Shown: in pieces, positions 1 through 5,409 of the stretch
How the letters are laid out: the number at the start of each line of letters is the position of its first letter
Numbering within the stretch: position 1 is the stretch's first letter
Assembly (NCBI GenBank): GCA_009697495.1
Contig: SHUN01000223.1
Span: 1 to 5,803, forward strand
DNA length: 5,803 bases
Reading direction: 5' to 3'
DNA from: Bryobacterales bacterium
GTDB lineage: Bacteria > Acidobacteriota > Terriglobia > Bryobacterales > Bryobacteraceae
Translations under genes and position numbers: made by a program
The notes under the pieces: generated by a model
Told to the model about the DNA's origin: nothing
What the model saw: only the letters and a program-made list of their open reading frames with translations
The model's database searches: none

Positions 1-1300
1 CCATGAGGCACAGCAGGAATACGGAGGCCGCGGCGAGGGCGTCGACGGCTTGCGGCAGACCGGCGCCTGCCGGAAGCACGGCGGCGATGGCGCTGAGCAG
101 CGCCATCGCCAGCAGCGTGTACAGCGCGGCCACCAGATTTTTCGCGCGCAAGACGGCACCGAAGCGGACGGGCGTGACAAACCAGTGTTGCGAACCGGCG
201 CGCTCAAATCCGAACACGTTCCAATAGAGCACATCGCCGAGCACCAACATGCCGTAAAGCGTGGCCATGGTCACGTAGTTCTGCGCCAGCCAACCATCCC
301 TGCTCCGCATCACTTGGGGGAGCCAGAGAACGGCGCCGAACGTGCTCGCCATGAGGAAGATCAATCGAAATCGCGGGGCGCGCGAAAGCGTTCGAATATC
401 CTTTTCGACTAGCGCGGCGACCGGGTCGCGCAGGAATATCGAAGGCCAGCGGGAGATGCGGTCGAACCAGGATTCGTTCGTGCTGACGGACTTCCGGCCG
501 GCAGTGCCGGAATCTTCATCCAACCGCAGCGACCGGGCAAACTCCATGCGGGCGAAGACAAAGGCGATGGCGGTGGCGGCGGCGAGGCTGGCTACGGCCA
601 AGCCGGATAACTTGCCCAGGGCGAGGCTGGCCGCGGCGGACCAGGGCATCAGCCGGAAGACGGCGGTGAAACGCTTCAGAAATTGGAACTGCGGCGTGGC
701 GTCCTCCGGCAAACCGACGGACAAAAACTGCGGTGCCAGAATGAGCCCGAGAAAGACGACCATCATCGCTTCGCGCACGCCTTTTTTCTTGAACAGGCGA
801 TTGAGCAGGGACTTAATGCCCGTCGCCAGCAGCAGATTCAACGTAATGAAGATCAGGATGGGGAGAGGGCTCCAAAATGGGACGCCGGGGTTGAGGAGAA
901 GGCCGATGATGAGCCCCGCGGAGAGGAGGATCATCTCGATCGCCGTGGTGACGCGCAGGACGGTTTCGAGAAGGAACAACTGGCTGGGCGGAATGGGGTA
1001 GACAAGTAGCTTCCGCAGGTCGAGGAAAGCGCCTTGGGAGGCGAGGATAATGGGGAAAAGCTGCCAAAAAAAGAAGATGAGAAAAAGGGCCCCGGGCAGC
1101 GCCTTTTCCAGTATGTTCATGGGGACTCGGCCACTGACAAGGAACGCGGTTCCGGCGGCGGCGAGGAGCCACATGCCATACCAAAGCAGACTTGTCAGCC
1201 ATTTGAAGGCGAGCCCGCCTTTGTTGGCGCGGAGGAAGAAGTTGCGGGACGTGCGGGACTGCGCCCAGACGATTGCCCGCAGAGGCGCGAGCGATTGCAC
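1..1300 (-). CDS. ABC-2 type exporter permease, partial (3' end beyond left edge)
   Basis: Membrane subunit of an ABC exporter; its partner is the ATPase directly upstream. The frame is open from a GTG at 1300 to the window edge (433 codons), so the C-terminus is missing. Seen: a short cytoplasmic N-terminus, then about ten hydrophobic stretches (near residues 36-56, 69-90, 118-137, 143-161, 177-195, 229-250, 312-329, 341-362, 386-408 and 417-433). A hydrophilic loop lies at 255-310, containing LVEKDIRTLSRAPRFRL, a motif type common in large ABC-2 permeases. Two loops look alike: LRKLLVYPIPPSQLFLLE near 95 and FVTPVRFGAVLRAKNL near 374, suggesting two related halves. The start is chosen because the GTG overlaps the ATPase stop as TAGTG and has GGAG 8 bases upstream; the next Met, at residue 43, would cut into the first membrane segment. 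Substrate unknown. Family confidence is high, exact length unknown. Confidence 0.88.
   Translation of the reverse strand, partial: MQSLAPLRAIVWAQSRTSRNFFLRANKGGLAFKWLTSLLWYGMWLLAAAGTAFLVSGRVPMNILEKALPGALFLIFFFWQLFPIILASQGAFLDLRKLLVYPIPPSQLFLLETVLRVTTAIEMILLSAGLIIGLLLNPGVPFWSPLPILIFITLNLLLATGIKSLLNRLFKKKGVREAMMVVFLGLILAPQFLSVGLPEDATPQFQFLKRFTAVFRLMPWSAAASLALGKLSGLAVASLAAATAIAFVFARMEFARSLRLDEDSGTAGRKSVSTNESWFDRISRWPSIFLRDPVAALVEKDIRTLSRAPRFRLIFLMASTFGAVLWLPQVMRSRDGWLAQNYVTMATLYGMLVLGDVLYWNVFGFERAGSQHWFVTPVRFGAVLRAKNLVAALYTLLAMALLSAIAAVLPAGAGLPQAVDALAAASVFLLCLM
83..110. repeat. Perfect 12-bp inverted repeat with 4-base loop inside permease gene
   Basis: GGCGATGGCGCT at 83-94 is the exact reverse complement of AGCGCCATCGCC at 99-110, with GAGC between. 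In the permease mRNA this could fold into a very stable hairpin. It encodes AMALLSAIA in a membrane segment, so part of the symmetry may follow from Ala/Ile/Leu codon choice. There is no T-run behind it, so it is not a terminator. Confidence 0.7.
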
Positions 1301-2118
1301 TACAGCCACTCCAGGTTTTCGGCGGGACGGGCACCGCCGACGGCGCGAACAAAGATATCCTCCAGTGACTCGGCGCCACCGCGTAAATTGGCCATGGACT
1401 CATCAATGACAAGCCGTCCGTGGTTGATGATGGCCACGCGGTCGCAGAGCCGTTCGACGACCTCCAGCACATGGGACGTAAGAAAGATGGTCGCGCCTTT
1501 TCCGACCAGGTCCAGCAGGATGTCCTTCATGAGGCGGGCGCCGACGGCGTCAACCCCCTCAAAGGGTTCATCCATCAGAAAGAGTTGGGGCTTGTGAAGC
1601 AGCGCGGCGGCCATGGCGACCCGTTTGCGCATCCCTTTGGAATATTCGCCGATCAGCTTGCGGCCCTGCCCGTCCATTTCGAAAAGCGCCAGCAGTTCCC
1701 GGCTCCGTTCGCGGGTCATTGGGACGGGAAGGCCGTAACTTCGGCCGCTGAATTCCATATATTCATGGGCCGTGAGATGGTCGAAGAGGAGGGTGTCTTC
1801 AGGGACGAGACCGATTTGGCGCTTGATCGCCACGCCCTGTTCGGGCATGCGGAGTCCAAGAATTTCGATCTCTCCCGAGGTGGGGGTGTTGACGCCCATC
1901 AACATCCGAATCGTCGTGGTTTTGCCGGCGCCGTTGGGGCCCAGGAAACCGAAAAAGCAGCCGCGGGGAACGCGGAGGGAGAGTCCGTCGACGGCCGCCT
2001 TGTCGCCGTAATATTTTCGCAGATCGCGGACCTCGATTGCCGGCGGCGAGACGACCGGCGGGGGCGGGGGAGCGGCGTCGGGCCCGGATTCCGGTTCAAG
2101 GTCGAGGTTCACCTTCAC
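1300..2118 (-). CDS. ABC-2 type exporter ATP-binding protein
   Basis: Cytoplasmic ATPase that should power the adjacent permease; 272 aa. Seen in order: a proline-rich N-terminal tail (PPPPP near 18-21, before the domain starts at about 28), Walker A GPNGAGKT at 60-67, a Q-loop position carrying Glu (VPED, E107), signature YSKGM at 159-163 in place of LSGGQ, Walker B LFLMDEP ending in D183-E184, a D-loop written FEGVD, and H-loop TSH with H216. The YSKGM signature and Glu in the Q-loop are familiar in ABC-2 (NatA/CcmA-like) exporters and do not by themselves suggest a dead enzyme. The start is a GTG at 2118 with a weak purine run (GAGAAAG) about 9 bases upstream; another GTG two codons later is possible. 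It is first in a two-gene operon, and its stop TAG shares one base with the permease GTG. Exported substrate cannot be told from sequence. Confidence 0.95.
   Translation of the reverse strand: MKVNLDLEPESGPDAAPPPPPVVSPPAIEVRDLRKYYGDKAAVDGLSLRVPRGCFFGFLGPNGAGKTTTIRMLMGVNTPTSGEIEILGLRMPEQGVAIKRQIGLVPEDTLLFDHLTAHEYMEFSGRSYGLPVPMTRERSRELLALFEMDGQGRKLIGEYSKGMRKRVAMAAALLHKPQLFLMDEPFEGVDAVGARLMKDILLDLVGKGATIFLTSHVLEVVERLCDRVAIINHGRLVIDESMANLRGGAESLEDIFVRAVGGARPAENLEWL
1309..1312 (-). promoter_or_regulatory. Ribosome binding site of the permease gene
   Basis: GGAG on the minus strand lies inside the last codons of the ATPase gene, 8 bases before the GTG at 1300. It supports that unusual start and the one-base TAGTG overlap, which implies coupled translation of the two subunits. 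Confidence 0.6.
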
Positions 2119-2160
2119 AGTGTAAGACTTTCTCGCCAGCGGTCGAAGAGAGAAGGCAGT
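2119..2160. promoter_or_regulatory. Divergent intergenic region between ABC operon and HDOD gene
   Basis: Only 42 bases separate the GTG of the ATPase from the ATG of the HDOD gene, so both 5' ends and at least part of each promoter must lie here or inside the opposite gene. I see ribosome binding sites at both ends (GAGAAAG for the minus gene, AGAAGG for the plus gene) but no convincing -35/-10 pair and no clear operator palindrome. Called from layout only. Confidence 0.3.
2151..2156 (+). promoter_or_regulatory. Ribosome binding site of the HDOD gene
   Basis: AGAAGG, within a longer purine run beginning near 2146, lies 4 bases before the ATG at 2161. It decides the start: the same frame stays open without a stop codon back to 1420, but that upstream part is antisense to the ATPase and has no protein-like character. 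Confidence 0.6.
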
Positions 2161-3027
2161 ATGTCCTCCACCCTTTCACCCCACATTCTTCGCGACAAAG
2201 CACTGGAAGGAATCGGAAAGATGCCGCCGTTCAGCCCGGTTCTCACAAAATTGCTAGCCAGCCTGGCCAAGGACGACATCATGGTCACCGAATTAGCCGA
2301 CTGGATAGAAAAAGATACCGTCCTCACCGGCAACGTGATGCGGATGGTGAATTCGGCCGCTTATGGCCGCATGGGAACGGTCTCGAGCGTCCGGCACGCG
2401 ATTACAATTCTCGGCACGAACCGGCTGCGGAATATCGTGTTGGGCCTGTCGGTTTGCAACATGATGGCGCAGTTAAAACTGCCGGCGGGATGGTCGACCA
2501 AGCAGTTCAATCTGCATGCTGTGGCGGTGGCGAACATGTCGGATTTGATCGTGCAATACATGACGGTTGAATACGCTGAGGGTGCCTTTGTCGCGGGCCT
2601 GCTGCACGATGTGGGCAAACTGCTGTTGGCGGTTTCGTGTCCGGAGGAGTACGCCAATGTGATTGCGGTAGCCAAGCAGGAGGGCCGCGAGCTTTTTGAC
2701 GTAGAAGTTGCCCAACTTGGTTTTTCTCATGCTGAACTGTCTCAGAAAGTGTTGGAAAGCTGGAAGCTTCCTTTGCCGGTGCAAGTGGCGGCGCGTTTTC
2801 ATCACAACCCCGACAACGACGACACCGCGCCGGGCTTGACGGCGCTCAGCCGTGCCTTGCAATTAGCGGATTACACCGTCAACGCGTTGGCGATTACCGC
2901 CGTCGCCGCCGATCGCGCGGTCAAGGATCCGGTTCCCGTTCTCCAGGCGTCCGGCCTGGGTGATAAGTACGAACGGATGCTCAAAACTTTCGATCAGGAA
3001 ATGGAAGCGATTCGCGGGATTCTCTAA
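2161..3027 (+). CDS. HDOD domain protein (stand-alone)
   Basis: Cytoplasmic protein of 288 aa with one HDOD domain filling nearly all of it; no receiver, GGDEF or EAL domain is attached. Seen: MPPFSPVLTKLLASL near 21-35, IEKDTVL near 49-55, the hallmark NSAAYG at 64-69, HAITILG at 79-85, then GLLHDVGK at 147-153, a His at 190 (GFSHAELS), WKLPLPVQVA at 201-210, HH at 214-215, and LADY near 235-238. An H119 / H149-D150 / D237 set could form an HD-type metal site, but HDOD proteins are generally regarded as non-catalytic signalling or scaffold proteins, known in other bacteria to affect c-di-GMP signalling, motility and stress. Start at ATG 2161 fits both the ribosome binding site and the domain edge. 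Its stop TAA overlaps the stop of the convergent PL22 gene. The target pathway cannot be inferred here. Confidence 0.93.
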   Translation: MSSTLSPHILRDKALEGIGKMPPFSPVLTKLLASLAKDDIMVTELADWIEKDTVLTGNVMRMVNSAAYGRMGTVSSVRHAITILGTNRLRNIVLGLSVCNMMAQLKLPAGWSTKQFNLHAVAVANMSDLIVQYMTVEYAEGAFVAGLLHDVGKLLLAVSCPEEYANVIAVAKQEGRELFDVEVAQLGFSHAELSQKVLESWKLPLPVQVAARFHHNPDNDDTAPGLTALSRALQLADYTVNALAITAVAADRAVKDPVPVLQASGLGDKYERMLKTFDQEMEAIRGIL

Positions 3028-4142
3028 TCCGGAATGGCGGCGACGTAGACTTGCGTGGTGCCGGTACGGTCACTGGCGAAGACGACGCTGCGTTCATCGG
3101 GAGAAAAAGACGGGTGCGGATGGGTCCATTGCGGCCCGTAAACCGTGTCCGTCCCCGCTTCCATCCAACTCAGCGGCTTTTCGGTCGCCGCTCCGCTCCG
3201 CGCGGCGGCAAAATCGGCGGCCAAGGCGTAGCGGCTCGTTGTCCACTGGCTTCCTCCGCCGGACGCCTCAGAGACGCAGACTCGCGTCCGCTCACCGGTG
3301 GCTACGTCGATTAAAAATATGCCGCTGTCGGGATGGTTGGTGTCGCAAAGCACCTTGCTGCCGTCGCGGTTTGGGGTTATGTGCCAGGCGTTGAACTCGC
3401 AGATCGCGCGGTGTTCACGGGTCCGCCAATCCATCGTTCGTAATGCGCGCGGCCAGACCGTATAGACCAGATTTCCGGTGTGGCCAAGAAATGTTTCGTG
3501 GACGACGAACTCGTCATTGGAATGCTCGTAAAGGCACTCCAGCCCCGTTCCATCGCGGTGGACGCGATGCATGCGCGGCGCGGGGTCCCCCGCAAATTCC
3601 AGCCATCCCGCGTCGAGCGGATGGAATTGCGGATGAATAACGGTTCGCGGAAAGGGGATGACATGCCAGTCACGGCCATCGGCGCGGCCGACGGCAATAC
3701 CGGATCGGCCGTCCCTTTTGATGGCGGCTGCGATCCATTCTCCCGAGGCGTCGAGAGATGGTTCGCCCATCGAGCCATCGCCGAAATCGACGACGCAGGT
3801 CTCGGCCAGCGAGTGCAAATCCAGATGCCAGATCGACGCGCCGCGAACGAAAAACACACGCCGGCCGTCGCCATGAATCGCAGGAGAAAAAGGGTGGATA
3901 GCGGCGCCAGCCGTGAGTTGACGAATCGGGCCATCGGGGAATGGCGTAATGCCGAAGAGCTGCCAACTGCCCGTGCGATTGGAAATAAACAACAGCGCGC
4001 GCCCATCGGGCGTGAAGGAGCTCTGCAGGAAATAAGTGGCGTGACTGATGGCCGCCGCAGCCGTCATCTGCAGCACTTCAACCCCCGTTACACGGTCGTT
4101 ATGCCGCAAGAGTTCCGATGGCGATTGCGTTCCTTTGCCCAT
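3024..4142 (-). CDS. PL22-type oligogalacturonate lyase-like beta-propeller protein
   Basis: A 372-aa protein without signal peptide or membrane segments, so probably cytoplasmic. The repeats look like TolB/WD40-like propeller blades: SFTPDGRALLFISNRTG near 42-58, ITPNRDGSKVLCD at 255-267 and FSPDERSVVFASDRTG near 346-361. It resembles oligogalacturonate lyase (polysaccharide lyase family 22), which cleaves short pectin fragments to 5-keto-4-deoxyuronate by Mn2+-dependent beta-elimination. Supporting residues: Q338, H341 and H343 in GPQWTHPHP match the Gln/His/His spacing of the metal site in the Yersinia enzyme as I recall it; H254 (WHI) would be the third His; H215 (VVHE) would be the catalytic base, with R190 25 residues before it as in that enzyme. 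The start MGKGTQSPSE is typical of the family. It follows the methyltransferase gene by 6 bases, hence co-transcription is likely. No other pectin genes are visible, so the true substrate could differ. Confidence 0.85.
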   Translation of the reverse strand: MGKGTQSPSELLRHNDRVTGVEVLQMTAAAAISHATYFLQSSFTPDGRALLFISNRTGSWQLFGITPFPDGPIRQLTAGAAIHPFSPAIHGDGRRVFFVRGASIWHLDLHSLAETCVVDFGDGSMGEPSLDASGEWIAAAIKRDGRSGIAVGRADGRDWHVIPFPRTVIHPQFHPLDAGWLEFAGDPAPRMHRVHRDGTGLECLYEHSNDEFVVHETFLGHTGNLVYTVWPRALRTMDWRTREHRAICEFNAWHITPNRDGSKVLCDTNHPDSGIFLIDVATGERTRVCVSEASGGGSQWTTSRYALAADFAAARSGAATEKPLSWMEAGTDTVYGPQWTHPHPSFSPDERSVVFASDRTGTTQVYVAAIPD

Positions 4143-4148
4143 CGATTT

Positions 4149-4847
4149 TTACTTTCGCAAGTATTTCTTCTGCAAGAAGATCATATGCTGCCACGGCAGC
4201 GTGTCGAGCACCTTTTCAATCTGAAACCCCTCCGGTTCCAATTCCGCCTTCACTTCCGTCAAACTCATTTTATGTTCCAGCCGGATGGGGACGTTCCCGT
4301 CCTCCTTCCGGAACTCCAGCAAAACCAGCCGGCCGGTGTCCTTCAACGCTTTGCGAATGGATCGCAGCATCTCCTGCGGTTTTGAGAACTCATGATAGAC
4401 GTCGACCAGGATAATCAGATCCTGCGATTCGGGCGGCAGATTCGTCTCCGACTCGGCTCCCAGCAGGGGCTCTATGTTCTTGATTCCGGCGGCGCTGAGC
4501 CGTTTACTTAACAGCTCTAACATTCGCGGCTGAATATCAACGGCGTAAACTTTGCCTTCCGCGCCAACGAGCCGGGCCATGCGGACGGCGTAGTAACCGG
4601 TGCCGGCACCCAAATCGCAGACGGTCATTCCGGGCTTGAGGCCGAGCAGAGCCACCGCTTTTGTTGGGCTTTCCTCATTTTCGCGTTCGGCGCGTTCCAG
4701 CCAATCGGCCCCGGCGGCGGACATCACCGGAGCGATGACGCGACCGCTGACCGGATGTATCGCCGGAACCCGCTGGCCGTAAGCCGCCACCCCGAGCAAG
4801 GTAGCGAGAAGAAGATAAATTTGCATTTGGAGCTGCAAGCTATTCAT
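4149..4847 (-). CDS. Class I SAM-dependent methyltransferase with N-terminal signal-like segment
   Basis: A 232-aa protein with a Rossmann-type methyltransferase domain from about residue 60 on: motif I CDLGAGTGYY at 77-86, acidic residue of the second strand in YAVDIQ (D104), motif II LIILVDVYHEF at 144-154, and LVLLEFRKED at 174-183. Before it lies a hydrophobic segment at about 10-24 (YLLLATLLGVAAYG), followed by Q25 and the region HPVSGRVIAPVMSAAGADWL, which is conserved in acidobacterial relatives as I remember them. The segment looks like a cleavable signal peptide or membrane anchor, though its n-region has no Lys or Arg, which is unusual. The substrate is unknown. Start ATG 4847 has only a weak GAAG upstream; Met8 is an alternative that would keep the hydrophobic stretch. 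First gene of a likely two-gene operon with the PL22 gene. Domain call is firm, location uncertain. Confidence 0.9.
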   Translation of the reverse strand: MNSLQLQMQIYLLLATLLGVAAYGQRVPAIHPVSGRVIAPVMSAAGADWLERAERENEESPTKAVALLGLKPGMTVCDLGAGTGYYAVRMARLVGAEGKVYAVDIQPRMLELLSKRLSAAGIKNIEPLLGAESETNLPPESQDLIILVDVYHEFSKPQEMLRSIRKALKDTGRLVLLEFRKEDGNVPIRLEHKMSLTEVKAELEPEGFQIEKVLDTLPWQHMIFLQKKYLRK

Positions 4848-4885
4848 AATAACTTCAATTCAATCTTAATTAGGAATTTGACGCA
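4848..4885. promoter_or_regulatory. A+T-rich divergent intergenic region
   Basis: This 38-base gap between the divergent methyltransferase and DUF4352-like genes has 28 A/T of 38 bases, in sharp contrast to the G+C-rich surroundings, as expected for a shared promoter zone. On the minus strand TAAGAT is a possible -10 box, and TTGACG on the plus strand looks like a -35 but sits too close to the ATG to serve that gene. The short repeat TTCAATTCAAT is also present. AGGA at 4872-4875 is a fair ribosome binding site for the plus-strand gene. No box pair is convincing enough to name a promoter. Confidence 0.4.
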
Positions 4886-5404
4886 ATGAAGTTGTCCAGA
4901 ACGGTATTCATACTTTCCGCCGCCGGCGCGATCCTCGCGTCGCAGTCCTCTTGTTCTTCACGGAAACCGCAGGCGATGACGTTCGCCATCGGCCAGAAAG
5001 TGCAAGTAGGGAAGCTGTTTTATCAAGTGATTGAAGCCCAATGGCTGGCGGAAGTGCAAGGCGCCAAGCATCCGCCAAAGAATCGAATATTGCACCTTCG
5101 TTTGAATGTGATGAACGCCGGAGCCCTGGAGGCTTCGGTGCCGTTTCTGCGCTTGATCGATGGCGCGGGGAACGAAATCATGGAAATGTCCGATCTTGAG
5201 GGCAACCCCCGCTGGTTGGGAATGCTGCGTCGGATGCAGCCAGCGCTGACCGAAGATGGTTTCGTCTATTTCGATGTTCCCGTGGGCGCATACAAATTGG
5301 AGGTCGTGGACAACACGCTTGCCGACGACGAGAAGATCGCCTATATCGCAATTCCGGCGTCGCTTGCTCCGCCGCCCCTAGCGCCTGGTTCCCCCGGCAA
5401 TTAG
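4886..5404 (+). CDS. Small secreted DUF4352-like protein, possible lipoprotein
   Basis: A 172-aa protein with an export signal: basic start MKLSR, hydrophobic stretch 6-19, then SQSSC with Cys23. The Cys suggests a lipoprotein, but Gln at -3 does not fit the usual lipobox (Leu/Val/Ile there), so signal peptidase I cleavage is equally possible. The mature part reads as a beta-sandwich: AIGQKVQVGKLFYQVIEAQW (34-53), NRILHLRLNVMNAG (66-79), VPFLRLIDGAGNEI (85-98), a Phe/Tyr-rich strand GFVYFDVP near 125-132, and YKLEVVD at 136-142. This order resembles DUF4352 (Ig-like, telokin-type) proteins, usually extracytoplasmic and of unknown role. The C-terminus is low-complexity, rich in Pro and Ala. 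The start is supported by AGGA about 10 bases upstream. The next gene begins 5 bases after the stop, so the two are probably one operon. Molecular function is not known. Confidence 0.8.
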   Translation: MKLSRTVFILSAAGAILASQSSCSSRKPQAMTFAIGQKVQVGKLFYQVIEAQWLAEVQGAKHPPKNRILHLRLNVMNAGALEASVPFLRLIDGAGNEIMEMSDLEGNPRWLGMLRRMQPALTEDGFVYFDVPVGAYKLEVVDNTLADDEKIAYIAIPASLAPPPLAPGSPGN

Positions 5405-5409
5405 CTCCT

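Noticed and set aside
492..512. Inverted repeat TTCCGGC / GCCGGAA as a terminator or operator
   Set aside because: It sits inside the permease coding region, has only a 7-bp stem with a 7-base loop and no T-run; expected by chance in G+C-rich DNA.
342..1001. Plus-strand open frame of 219 codons
   Set aside because: It is antisense to the ABC-2 permease, is Arg-rich with no recognisable domain, and comes from the codon bias of the real gene.
813..1472. Minus-strand open frame of 219 codons
   Set aside because: It spans the junction of the ATPase and permease genes in a wrong frame; the product is Arg/Pro-rich and both real genes read through it.
1552..1568. AACCC...GGGTT hairpin as a regulatory structure
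   Set aside because: Only 5 bp and within the ATPase gene; no supporting feature.
1420..2160. Long in-frame N-terminal extension of the HDOD gene back to a GTG at 1420
   Set aside because: It is exactly antisense to the well-supported ABC ATPase gene, reads as a low-character His/Gly/Arg-rich product, and the ATG at 2161 has a ribosome binding site and starts just before the HDOD domain.
3480..4385. Plus-strand open frame of 301 codons
   Set aside because: It lies opposite the PL22 and methyltransferase genes, crosses their junction and shows no domain; both antisense genes carry clear motifs.
4878..4883. TTGACG as a -35 box for the secreted-protein operon
   Set aside because: It lies 2 bases before the ATG, so the matching -10 would fall inside the gene, and no good -10 is found there at 16-18 bases.
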